Positions 1-5,426 of a stretch of DNA of 5,426 bases are shown here, piece by piece (positions within the stretch are counted from its first letter, which is position 1; every line of letters begins with the position of its first letter). Below the pieces are notes generated by a model. The model made no database searches, was not told where the DNA came from, and saw only the letters and a list, made by a program, of their open reading frames with translations. A program made the translations under genes and the position numbers. Where the stretch lies: assembly GCA_903903715.1 (NCBI GenBank), contig CAIUZX010000601.1, positions 1 to 5,426 on the forward strand, in the 5' to 3' direction. Source of the stretch: an uncultured Caulobacterales bacterium. GTDB taxonomy: Bacteria > Pseudomonadota > Alphaproteobacteria > Caulobacterales > Caulobacteraceae.

Positions 1-87
1 CGGAACCGGACTCTCTCAACGGCGGTAGAGGGTGGATTGCCGCCGATCTCCAATCTGCCAAAATAGCCGCAGGTAAGAGGGCTGATC

Positions 88-567
88 ATGTCGCTACAGG
101 AAAATCTTTGGTCCTTTGGCCTTGTAGGGCTCCTGTTGCTCGCTCTGCTTGCGTTCAGGCGTTTTCGACGCGGGACCGATGACTACCGTGAGATGCGCAT
201 TGCAAGACAGCGGCTGCCGTCTTGGGCTGTTGCGATTGAGAAGTTGACGTTATATGTGCTACTCTTTGCAACTTTGGGCATTCTGTTTGTGGCGTTTACT
301 ACGTCCCACCAGGGCCCGATTTCGGGGGCAACAACGGTCTACGCGGCTATTGGCGGCTTTCTCATAGCATTCCCGGTGGCTGCTCTTGCGGCGAACGGTG
401 TGAGCTGGATCGTTCAGCCGCTTCGACATGCCAATCATCTAGCGATGCAAGACGTGCGTGCTTCTTTCTCTAGCGCGAACCACGGCCTTCTTCTCTTTGC
501 CGCGGTATCGGTCCCAATCGGGATTGGCGCGTTTGTGCTAGCAATCTATGAGCCGTGGGCGCGCTGA
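88..567 (+). CDS. Small multi-pass membrane protein, function unknown
   Basis: I do not recognise this 159-residue protein. It has four hydrophobic segments at about residues 8-23, 50-70, 82-107 and 133-153. A strongly basic, probably cytoplasmic stretch (RRFRRG, then a mixed charged segment to about residue 48) follows the first helix, and a polar loop of about 25 residues with several His residues separates helices 3 and 4. No catalytic or transport motif stands out. The ATG at 88 is preceded by AAGAGGG at 75-81, six bases away, which supports this start. Base composition is less GC-rich than the corA-to-antiporter part of the window, as in the methyltransferase gene, so both may be accessory DNA. 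The 87 bases before it may hold the tail of an upstream gene (one frame is open from the left edge to a TAG at 64-66), but that is too short to judge. The reading frame is convincing; the function is not known. Confidence 0.7.
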   Translation: MSLQENLWSFGLVGLLLLALLAFRRFRRGTDDYREMRIARQRLPSWAVAIEKLTLYVLLFATLGILFVAFTTSHQGPISGATTVYAAIGGFLIAFPVAALAANGVSWIVQPLRHANHLAMQDVRASFSSANHGLLLFAAVSVPIGIGAFVLAIYEPWAR

Positions 568-625
568 CGGGAGAGTCCGCTCCGGGTCGTTCCTTCGCGT
601 TGGCTACTCGCCCCAAAGCCGCCGT

Positions 626-788
626 TCAGCTCCCCAACATCTCCACCCTCACCCCCAGCGCTTCCGCCGCCTGCGCCATGCGGCGATCCACCGTCACGAG
701 GGTCAGGTCGTGGCGGCGGCAGATGGCGACGAAAAGCGGATCGACAGACATGGCCCCTACATCGAGCGGGCGGCGGACCGAAGGGTCT
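626..788 (-). pseudogene. C-terminal remnant of a PIN-domain (VapC-type) toxin
   Basis: On the minus strand, one frame read from about 788 down to a TGA at 626-628 gives roughly 53 residues with strong G/C bias at third codon positions. It contains VDPLFVAICRRHDLTLVTVDRRM followed by a stretch ending in LGVRVEML, split here as SVDPLFVAICRRH and LTLVTVDRRM. This matches the last part of PIN ribonucleases: an Asp before a helix (VDPLF), the strand 'LTLVT' and a further Asp (VTVDRR). These would be the third and fourth acidic residues of the active site. The N-terminal half, with the first Asp and the Glu, is absent. Upstream the frame runs straight into the 3' end of the methyltransferase gene, whose stop codon lies at 787-789. 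The only internal ATG (749-751) would leave under 45 residues. I read it as a toxin gene truncated by recombination. Recognition rests on motif pattern only, so the exact subfamily is unsure. Confidence 0.6.
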
Positions 789-1938
789 ATACCCAACTGA
801 AAATCCTGAACGCGCCCGGTTCAGGCTCGGCCGAGATCAGCGTTGATGTGATCTCCTCCTGGAAGCGTTCCGTCGCAATATAGAAGTTGGTCTCGCCATT
901 TTGCAGCGCGGTCTTGAGTGAGACGATCGGCACGCCGCGAATATCATAACCCCAAAGTTTTGCTTCGCGGTCGATGATACACGTCGCTTTTATATTTCTT
1001 TCTTGGAAGTATTGGATAGCGAGTTCAGAAAGTCGACTTGCGCCATAAATCGCACAGGCTTGCAGGCCGTCTTTGACGATCTGATCTGCAAGGTCGCGCC
1101 ATCTTGGCGACGCTTCCTGAGTCATCCATTTGAACGATGTCTCGGCGAACGAGAATCCCTCGTCCAGATCCGCCCTGAGCGGCTTTTGGAAGGGCCTGGG
1201 CGTCGAGGCGCCGCCGCCGTAGATGCCTTGAATGGGCCAGCGAACCGGGCGGTCCTCGATCTTCTGGACGAGGGCGAGGGCCAGGGCGATCTGGCTTACG
1301 TTCATGACAGCCAGACGATCCACGTCTTCAAAGCCGAATTCGTAACCATCGGCGACGGGCCCGGCGACACGTCGACGGATCCAATGCGTCTTGAAGCCAT
1401 TCAGCTCATAAAAATCAGCGTACAATGTCGGAGAAAAACTATAAAATCCGTGATTTATATGCGACATTGGATTTGAGTGGACAATATAACCACCGACCTT
1501 GGTCATCTCGGCCGTATTCTTGAAGGCCTGAGCCACATTGAATACATGCTCCAATCCACCTGGATCAATCACCACATCGAACTTATTTTTCAACGCCGCA
1601 TCAATCGGGAAATTTAGATCCGCCATATACTCACAACCAGTCCAGGATATAATGTCTATGACTGTGAGTTGAGCACCCAATGCCTTGAACAAGGCGAAGC
1701 TCTCAAATACGCCTTCTGCGAGATCCATGCGAAAGCCGTGATCCACAGCAACGCGAAACGAATCGTCTCTACGGGGCAGAGTCTTGGCCTGCTCGTCGCC
1801 AAAAATCTTGACGACATTTTCAGCCGTCATCAGCAAATCAGGATAACCAAAGGACACGACATGGACGGCGCCACCATGACGCTTGCGATCATCTATGAGT
1901 GACTTGATAACCGCAAGCTCGGACGCATTGATTGCCAT
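787..1938 (-). CDS. SAM-dependent methyltransferase-like protein with C-terminal Rossmann-like domain
   Basis: This 383-residue soluble protein resembles class I methyltransferases found in O-antigen, capsule and flagellin-glycan loci; its substrate is unknown. Residues about 60-185 form the methyltransferase-like core: a beta strand ending in Asp (LTVIDI, 91-96), a fourth strand with FDVVIDPGGLEHVFN (120-134), the turn KVGGYIVHSNP (147-157), and a conserved-looking NHGFYSFSPTLYADFY block (162-177). The usual glycine-rich GxGxG loop is not evident before LTVIDI, so SAM binding is not proven. Residues about 291-383 look like a second alpha/beta nucleotide-binding fold (AIYGASRLSEL, then CIIDRE, then NFYIATERFQEEI). 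They recall the C-terminal domain of sugar C-methyltransferases and the N-terminal domain of PglD-type proteins. The start is supported by GGGAGG at 1945-1950, six bases upstream. The DNA is AT-richer than its neighbours (24 of 60 bases are G/C in 1561-1620), which suggests transfer. It stands alone, with no adjacent glycan gene. Confidence 0.75.
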   Translation of the reverse strand: MAINASELAVIKSLIDDRKRHGGAVHVVSFGYPDLLMTAENVVKIFGDEQAKTLPRRDDSFRVAVDHGFRMDLAEGVFESFALFKALGAQLTVIDIISWTGCEYMADLNFPIDAALKNKFDVVIDPGGLEHVFNVAQAFKNTAEMTKVGGYIVHSNPMSHINHGFYSFSPTLYADFYELNGFKTHWIRRRVAGPVADGYEFGFEDVDRLAVMNVSQIALALALVQKIEDRPVRWPIQGIYGGGASTPRPFQKPLRADLDEGFSFAETSFKWMTQEASPRWRDLADQIVKDGLQACAIYGASRLSELAIQYFQERNIKATCIIDREAKLWGYDIRGVPIVSLKTALQNGETNFYIATERFQEEITSTLISAEPEPGAFRIFSWV

Positions 1939-2019
1939 TTATCGCCTCCCATATGCGGACTTGAAAGCTTCCGACGCCGCGACTTGCTCAATCTGTACTT
2001 TGCAACATTAAAAGCGTAA

Positions 2020-2142
2020 TCAAACACGTACGGGCGTATCGTGCTTCGAGACCATTCGCAATCGAGGGCGCCGAACCCTGCCGGCAGGCCGGCGCGGGCG
2101 GCGGGCCGTCGCAAGCGTGGCCGCAAGTTTCCGCTTTCCCAT
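2020..2142 (-). CDS. Possible 40-residue basic ORF or 5' remnant of a gene
   Basis: An ATG at 2140-2142 on the minus strand has GGGAG (2149-2153) six bases upstream, a good ribosome-binding site. It opens a 40-codon frame starting MGKRKLAAT and ending at a TGA at 2020-2022. The product is very rich in Arg and Pro and matches no family I can name. Third-position G/C bias is weaker here than in the real genes to the right. The frame ends just past the point where the DNA changes from GC-rich to AT-rich. It may therefore be the beginning of a gene whose remainder was replaced, or a chance frame in GC-rich DNA. The ribosome-binding site is the only positive evidence, so confidence is low. Confidence 0.2.
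   Translation of the reverse strand: MGKRKLAATLATARRPRRPAGRVRRPRLRMVSKHDTPVRV
2078..2093. repeat. Short GC-rich palindrome with repeated GCCGGC
   Basis: CTGCCGGCAG at 2078-2087 is a perfect 10-base palindrome. The self-complementary hexamer GCCGGC occurs at 2080-2085 and again at 2088-2093. It could be a small operator or a hairpin between the divergent genes. However, such palindromes are frequent by chance in DNA this GC-rich, and no known binding consensus is recognised. Confidence 0.25.
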
Positions 2143-2201
2143 GGACATCTCCCGCGCCGATATCCGACACTGACGCCCTCTGACTCGAAAGGTTCCCGCC
2201 C

Positions 2202-3140
2202 ATGATCACGATCAGGCCGTCATCGGCGACCGCGGACCACGCCTTCTGGATCGACCTGTTCGACCCGGATGACAGCGACCGGGCGCAGGTAGAGACAGGC
2301 TGCGGGTTTCGGCTGCCCAGCCGGGCGGATCTGCAGGAGATCGAGAGCTCCAGCCGTCACTACATGGACAAGGGCCGGGTGTTCCTGTCCACGCCCTTCG
2401 TGACCAAGGATGCGGAGGTAGGCGTCTCGGTGCTGACCCCCGTCGGCTTCGTGCTCGACCAGAAGCGGGTGATCACCCAGCGTTTCGGCCACGCGGAGCT
2501 GTTCTACAAGCTCAGCGCCGCGATGGACGAGCGGGCGGATATCGGCGGCTGTGAGGCCTTCTGCATGATCATGGAGGCCATGGTCGACCACGCGGCGGAC
2601 CATCTGGAGGGCATCGGCGGAGAGCTTGACCAGATCTCCCGGCGGATCTTCCACGTGTCGGGCAAGGCGCGCCGGACCTCGGCCGAGACCGACCTAGAGG
2701 CGACCCTGTCGCAGGTCGGCTATCTGGGCGAGCGGATCGGCCAGGTGCGGGGCGCGATCCTGGGCCTTGGGCGGATCATTCCTTATGTCGCCGAGACGGT
2801 GACGGACTGGCTGAACCCCGACCAGATCGCACGGCTCAGCGTCGCGCGGCAGGATCTGACGTCGCTGGCGGACTATGAGGCGCATCTGGCCAATAAAGTG
2901 CAATTCCTGCTCGATGCGGTGCTGGGCTTCATCAATATCGACCAGAACAACGTCGTGAAGATCCTGACCATCGTGTCCGTCATCGGCGTGCCGCCGGTGT
3001 TGATCGCGGGCGTCTATGGCATGAACTTCAAGACGATGCCGGAGCTCGAGTGGAAATACGGCTATGCCTACGCGCTCGTGCTGATGCTGGTGACGACGCT
3101 GGCCCCGCTGATCTGGTTCCGCAAGAAGAAGTGGTTCTAG
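2202..3140 (+). CDS. corA: CorA-family magnesium/divalent-cation channel
   Basis: This is an inner-membrane Mg2+ (and Co2+/Ni2+) uptake channel, a homopentamer in the family. The 312-residue length is normal. The N-terminal cytoplasmic domain starts with the typical FWIDLFDP segment (residues 15-22) and carries LPSRADLQEIESSSRHY (38-54), the usual CorA block. The long stalk helix leads into NNVVKILTIVSVI and the first membrane helix (about 251-272). The diagnostic YGMNF follows, with Gly-Met-Asn at 273-275 forming the selectivity filter. The short outer loop MPELEWKYG and a second helix (about 287-306) come next, and the protein ends in a basic cytoplasmic tail (RKKKW). AAAGG at 2188-2192 lies nine bases before the ATG and supports the start. 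The gene appears to be transcribed alone. It ends only 12 bases from the convergent vapC stop, and no terminator hairpin is visible between them. Nothing needed for function is missing. Confidence 0.95.
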   Translation: MITIRPSSATADHAFWIDLFDPDDSDRAQVETGCGFRLPSRADLQEIESSSRHYMDKGRVFLSTPFVTKDAEVGVSVLTPVGFVLDQKRVITQRFGHAELFYKLSAAMDERADIGGCEAFCMIMEAMVDHAADHLEGIGGELDQISRRIFHVSGKARRTSAETDLEATLSQVGYLGERIGQVRGAILGLGRIIPYVAETVTDWLNPDQIARLSVARQDLTSLADYEAHLANKVQFLLDAVLGFINIDQNNVVKILTIVSVIGVPPVLIAGVYGMNFKTMPELEWKYGYAYALVLMLVTTLAPLIWFRKKKWF

Positions 3141-3152
3141 GCGTCCCGCCCG

Positions 3153-3554
3153 TCAGACCGCAATCACCTCGATGATCGGCTTCAGCGCTTCGAAATCGGA
3201 GGGGTTGCGGGTGTAGACCGGCAGCCCGGCGGCGGCGGCGGTCGCAGCGATGAGCAGGTCCGCAAGTCTTGAGCGGCTGGTCTGTTTCGCCGCTCGAGAC
3301 GCCGCAAACAATCGTCCATAGTAGCGCGCCGCGTCACCGTCGAACGGCAGGGGCGACCAGGCCGAAGCCGCCCACTGCAAGCGATCCTGACGCCGCGCCC
3401 GCTCGCCCGGATCATCCGTGGCGTGAGGCCCTGCGGCCAGTTCCGCCAGGGTGACGGCGGCGATCGCCGTCTCCTCGGGCAAAAGCATGGGGTCGATCTC
3501 GTCGAGGTCGATCACCACCGATGTGTCCAGAAGTCCCCGGGTCCGCTCAGACAT
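3153..3554 (-). CDS. vapC: Type II toxin VapC, PIN-domain ribonuclease
   Basis: This 133-residue protein is a complete PIN-domain toxin, a family of Mg2+-dependent RNases that cut tRNA or rRNA when freed from their antitoxin. The acidic active site is intact: D10 in LLDTS, E38 in LAEL, D99 in RLADLLIAATA, and the C-terminal TRNPSDF with N117 and D120. The length is typical. The ATG at 3552-3554 overlaps the end of the antitoxin gene by 8 bases (ATGTCTGA), so the two are probably translationally coupled. AGGA (reverse of 3560-3563) sits five bases upstream inside the antitoxin gene. The gene converges on corA. As with other such pairs, expression should be controlled through the antitoxin at the upstream promoter. 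The cellular RNA target cannot be read from the sequence. Confidence 0.93.
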   Translation of the reverse strand: MSERTRGLLDTSVVIDLDEIDPMLLPEETAIAAVTLAELAAGPHATDDPGERARRQDRLQWAASAWSPLPFDGDAARYYGRLFAASRAAKQTSRSRLADLLIAATAAAAGLPVYTRNPSDFEALKPIIEVIAV

Positions 3555-3795
3555 CGACGTCCTGGTCGATCACTGCGTCAAGGTCGGACCGAAAGCGTCT
3601 CGCATCGATCCCCGGCGCGCGCCGGGCAGCCTCAGCTATGACTGCCCGAGGGACAAACGTGTCGGGTCGAAGGGGCCGAAGTTCCGCGACCGGTGTGCCA
3701 TTCCGCGTGACGATAAGGGTGCTGCCCGCTTCAACCTCCCGCAGCACCGCCGCAGAGTCGTTGCGCAGTTCACGTTGGGTGATCGTTCGGTCCAT
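3547..3795 (-). CDS. vapB: Phd/YefM-type antitoxin partner of VapC
   Basis: This 82-residue antitoxin precedes and overlaps the VapC gene. The N-terminal part follows the Phd/YefM DNA-binding pattern: ITQRELRNDSAAVLREVEAG (residues 5-24), then the strand-turn-strand LIVTRNGTPVAELRPL (27-42). The C-terminal part (about 50-82), acidic at its end with RRFRSDLDAVIDQ, is the likely toxin-wrapping segment. In this family the protein neutralises the PIN toxin by filling its active site and, as a complex, represses its own operon. I chose the ATG at 3793-3795, where the family's usual N-terminus falls. An in-frame TTG at 3829-3831 would add 12 residues with no family resemblance and lies upstream of the predicted transcription start. 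No good Shine-Dalgarno precedes the ATG, so the leader is probably very short. The symbol reflects pairing with vapC; the fold is Phd-like rather than the AbrB type. Confidence 0.9.
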   Translation of the reverse strand: MDRTITQRELRNDSAAVLREVEAGSTLIVTRNGTPVAELRPLRPDTFVPRAVIAEAARRAPGIDARRFRSDLDAVIDQDVDV

Positions 3796-3805
3796 GGGCT
3801 GGACC

Positions 3806-3821
3806 GTAGCACTTGTAGCAC
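3806..3821. repeat. Tandem GTAGCAC repeat, candidate antitoxin operator
   Basis: GTAGCAC occurs at 3806-3812 and 3815-3821, separated by TT. On the minus strand it reads GTGCTAC twice, with a 9-base period. It lies between the predicted -10 box and the antitoxin ATG, over the expected transcription start, where the antitoxin or toxin-antitoxin complex would repress. Known Phd-type operators are usually palindromic, so a direct repeat is somewhat unusual. Binding is inferred from position only. Confidence 0.45.
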
Positions 3822-3850
3822 ATTGTCGCAACGCATCAGCATTTTGTCAG
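3822..3850 (-). promoter_or_regulatory. Predicted promoter of the antitoxin-toxin operon
   Basis: Read on the minus strand, CTGACA (3845-3850) matches five of six bases of the TTGACA -35 box. It is followed after exactly 17 bases by GACAAT (3822-3827), four of six for the -10 box. Transcription would start near 3814-3815, about 20 bases before the antitoxin ATG, inside the tandem GTGCTAC repeat. A weaker alternative pair, TTGCGA (3826-3831) and TACGGT (3803-3808), also has 17-base spacing and would give a nearly leaderless message. Either fits the absence of a strong ribosome-binding site. Confidence 0.5.
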
Positions 3851-3888
3851 ACGTCCTGCTGGTCCAACTCCAACCACCCCCTCGGCGA

Positions 3889-5097
3889 TCAAGGCGCATC
3901 GTCGCCCGGGCGCTTCGCCTTCAGGTCGAGGACGCCGATCAGCCAGGGCATGGTCAGGCCCTGAACGAACAGGGAGAACGCCACCACAGCGAACGCAGCG
4001 ATGATGATCCCCTCCTTTTCCGGCACGTCGTCGGGCACGGCGAGGGCCAGCGCCAGGGCCAGCGCGCCCTTCAAACCGCCCCAGACCAGAACGTGCTGAT
4101 GCCGAAGATCAACCTTCAGCCGGGTCTTCAGGAACGCGGCGCAGAGAGGATAGACGGTGGCGATCCGCGCCAAGAGCACGAGGCCGATCGCCAGCCACGC
4201 CGCGGGGATCAACAGGCCGGCGCCCCGCATCGCCTCATGCGCGCCGATCACGATGAACACGACAGAGTTGCACAGGAACGCGGCATAGTCCCAGAAGGTG
4301 ATGAGGTGCGCCTGCCCCGAGCGGGAGATGGCCCCGCCCATCCAGCCGGTCCGGCCCAGATTGCCCACCACCAGCCCCGCCGCCAGCGCGGCCAGAACGC
4401 CCGACATGTGCAGATGCTCCGCCATCCAGAACGACCCGTAGGCGGCGATGGTGGTCAGGGTGACCTCGACGAGGTGATCCTGCGTGCGGCCGGCGACCAG
4501 CAGCGCGGTCAGGGCCGTCAGGACGCCCACCGCGACTCCGCCTCCGGCCATCCAGACAAGGGCGCCCGCGATCTTCACCGGCTCCAGCTGCGCGCCGTGT
4601 GCGACCGACAGGAGCACTGCGAAGGCCACTGCGGCGGCGCCGTCGTTCAGGAGGCTCTCGGACTCGACCAGCAGGCTGAGGCGCGGCTCGACCCTTAGGT
4701 CCTTGAAGGCGGCGACCACGGCGACCGGGTCCGTCGCCGCGATCAAAGCGCCGAAGAGCGCGGCCCCCAGCCAGCCCCAGCCGATCCCGACATGCATGCC
4801 GACGGCGATGATCGCGCCGGAGATCGCCACCCCTGGAAAGGCCAACAAGAGGGTGACGGGCAGATCCGCGCGGAAGGGCCGCCACTTCAGATGCAAGGCG
4901 GCCTCGAAGATCAGCGGCGGCAGCAGGATCGTGTAGACGAAGTCCGGCGCGACGGTCAGGCTGATCGACTTGCCGAACAGGGCGAGGCCCGCGCCCGCCG
5001 CCACCAGCCCCACGCTGTAGGGCAGCTTCAGCCGACGCGACACGATCGCGACGACACAGGCGACCATAAGGAACAGACCCAACTGGCTAGCGGACAT
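3889..5097 (-). CDS. CPA1-family Na+/H+ antiporter (NhaP-like)
   Basis: This 402-residue inner-membrane protein exchanges Na+ (or K+) for protons in pH and salt homeostasis. It has about twelve hydrophobic segments and the CPA1 ion-site motifs: ATDPVAVVAAF (121-131, with T122, D123 and P124), and ESLLNDG (147-153, with E147, N151 and D152) at the spacing seen in archaeal NhaP structures. Also present are an Arg in LLARIATVYP (R311) and HVLVWGGLKGALALALAL (335-352). The protein ends soon after the last helix, so it lacks the long C-terminal regulatory domain of NhaP2/NHE-type members. The ATG at 5095-5097 has AGGG (reverse of 5105-5108) seven bases upstream. It starts 17 bases after the CPBP gene stop, which suggests one transcript. 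Na+ versus K+ preference cannot be decided from sequence. Confidence 0.92.
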   Translation of the reverse strand: MSASQLGLFLMVACVVAIVSRRLKLPYSVGLVAAGAGLALFGKSISLTVAPDFVYTILLPPLIFEAALHLKWRPFRADLPVTLLLAFPGVAISGAIIAVGMHVGIGWGWLGAALFGALIAATDPVAVVAAFKDLRVEPRLSLLVESESLLNDGAAAVAFAVLLSVAHGAQLEPVKIAGALVWMAGGGVAVGVLTALTALLVAGRTQDHLVEVTLTTIAAYGSFWMAEHLHMSGVLAALAAGLVVGNLGRTGWMGGAISRSGQAHLITFWDYAAFLCNSVVFIVIGAHEAMRGAGLLIPAAWLAIGLVLLARIATVYPLCAAFLKTRLKVDLRHQHVLVWGGLKGALALALALAVPDDVPEKEGIIIAAFAVVAFSLFVQGLTMPWLIGVLDLKAKRPGDDAP

Positions 5098-5114
5098 GTC
5101 GCAACCCTAGCCCC

Positions 5115-5426
5115 TCACGTCCAAAAGGCGATCCGCCGCAGGGGCCGCCAGCGGACGGTGAGCTCGGCGAGGCCAAGGCCGGCAAAGGTGACGATGAGTT
5201 GGGCGATGAGGTCGCCAAGGCGCATCTGGCCCGTCAGGTCGCCGACCGGAAAGGTCGTCACAAACCAGGCCAGCATCAGATTGTTGCCGGCATGCACGCC
5301 GATGCCGAACTCCAGCCCCCCCGTGCGCAGCGCGATGATCCCAAGGCTCACCCCGGATGCGAAGAGGGCGATGTTCCGCAACGGGTCCCGGTCGAGGTGG
5401 ACGAAGGCGAACAGGACCGCGTTGAA
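5115..5426 (-). CDS. CPBP-family intramembrane metalloprotease, C-terminal part (runs off the right edge)
   Basis: The last 103 residues of a membrane protein are visible; its start lies beyond 5426. The segment opens with FNAVLFAFVHL, a hydrophobic helix ending in a candidate metal-ligand His. Further on comes RTGGLEFGIGVHAGNN, with the HxxxN pair (His 45 and Asn 49 of the visible part). These correspond to the second and third conserved motifs of the CPBP (Abi, Rce1-like) protease family. The first motif, EExxxR, would lie in the missing N-terminal part. A final helix (about 72-90) precedes a basic tail. Bacterial members are thought to cleave prenylated or small membrane peptides, but most have no known substrate. 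It sits 17 bases ahead of the antiporter gene in the same direction, probably in the same operon. Confidence 0.85.
   Translation of the reverse strand, partial: FNAVLFAFVHLDRDPLRNIALFASGVSLGIIALRTGGLEFGIGVHAGNNLMLAWFVTTFPVGDLTGQMRLGDLIAQLIVTFAGLGLAELTVRWRPLRRIAFWT

Larger units (their letters stand above)
1939..2201. other. Divergent intergenic region with a composition break
   Basis: This gap separates the methyltransferase gene (leftward) from corA (rightward) and should carry promoters for both. The left part, about 1980-2030, is AT-rich and is the likely place for the methyltransferase promoter, but I cannot pick a convincing -35/-10 pair there. From about 2040 on the sequence becomes very GC-rich and matches corA and the genes beyond it. 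The corA Shine-Dalgarno is AAAGG at 2188-2192. A possible short minus-strand ORF lies inside and is listed separately. I see no tRNA, known riboswitch (including no recognisable Mg2+ leader ahead of corA) or insertion-sequence end. Confidence 0.5.

Noticed and set aside
3..182. Open frame from the left edge overlapping the start of the membrane-protein gene
   Set aside because: It could be the end of an upstream gene, but it would overlap the next gene by about 95 bases and shows no recognisable motif. Too little is visible to call it.
548..883. Plus-strand frames of 111 and 81 codons after the membrane-protein gene
   Set aside because: The minus strand of the same stretch reads as the tail of a PIN toxin with coding-like third-position bias. 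The plus-strand products are low-complexity Arg/Ser-rich.
1003..1476. A 157-codon plus-strand frame opposite the methyltransferase
   Set aside because: The minus-strand protein shows coherent methyltransferase motifs across the same bases; the plus-strand product shows none.
2220..2654. A 144-codon minus-strand frame inside corA
   Set aside because: It is fully antisense to a well-supported CorA gene and has no recognisable motif or ribosome-binding evidence.
3141..3152. Bidirectional terminator between corA and vapC
   Set aside because: Only 12 bases separate the two stop codons, and they form no hairpin and contain no T tract.
3796..3831. TTG start extending the antitoxin by 12 residues
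   Set aside because: The added residues do not resemble Phd/YefM N-termini, and the TTG lies next to the predicted -10 box, upstream of the likely transcription start.
3451..4698. A 415-codon open frame on the plus strand
   Set aside because: It runs antisense through the antitoxin, the toxin start and the antiporter, all of which have clear family motifs. Its product is Arg/Gln/His/Pro-rich with no fold-like pattern, as expected from stop-poor GC-rich DNA.
4235..4885. A 216-codon minus-strand frame within the antiporter gene
   Set aside because: It is an out-of-frame shadow of the antiporter, extremely Arg/Gly-rich and without membrane segments.
1..5426. CRISPR array, tRNA, insertion-sequence ends or integrase
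   Set aside because: No regularly spaced repeats, no cloverleaf-like segment, no matching terminal inverted repeats and no transposase or recombinase motifs were seen on either strand.

Overview
The window looks like chromosomal DNA from a GC-rich alphaproteobacterium. A Caulobacterales member such as Brevundimonas is my best guess, from the gene types, the strong G/C bias at third codon positions and the Shine-Dalgarno-led starts. No rRNA or other marker gene fixes the taxon, so this is inference.

Layout: (1) Positions 88-567 (+) encode a small four-helix membrane protein of unknown function, in moderate-GC DNA. (2) Positions 626-788 (-) hold a GC-rich scrap of reading frame that reads as the C-terminal half of a PIN-domain (VapC-type) toxin and has no proper start. 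(3) Positions 787-1938 (-) encode a 383-residue SAM-methyltransferase-like protein with an added C-terminal Rossmann-like domain. It lies in clearly more AT-rich DNA and resembles enzymes of surface-polysaccharide or flagellin-glycan loci. (4) Positions 1939-2201 are a gap between divergent genes, AT-rich on the left and very GC-rich on the right, with a possible 40-codon ORF or gene start on the minus strand. (5) Positions 2202-3140 (+) encode a CorA-type Mg2+ channel. (6) Positions 3153-3795 (-) are a complete type II toxin-antitoxin pair: a Phd/YefM-type antitoxin followed, with an 8-base overlap, by a VapC PIN toxin. A promoter and a tandem repeat lie just upstream. (7) Positions 3889-5097 (-) encode a CPA1 (NhaP-like) Na+/H+ antiporter. 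It follows by 17 bases (8) the 3' end of a CPBP-family membrane protease that runs off the right edge.

From about 2040 rightwards the window reads as ordinary high-GC chromosome: ion-transport genes with a small toxin-antitoxin module between convergent and tandem neighbours. The left third is a mosaic. The AT-richer methyltransferase gene is bounded by GC-rich fragments of other genes: a toxin tail directly at its stop codon, and possibly a gene start upstream. The simplest reading is acquisition or replacement of an accessory surface-modification gene by recombination that broke a resident PIN toxin gene. I see no insertion-sequence ends, integrase, tRNA, CRISPR array or riboswitch, and nothing I could defend as a wholly new system. 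The most useful leads are the broken toxin at the methyltransferase boundary, the unusual methyltransferase architecture and the unknown membrane protein.
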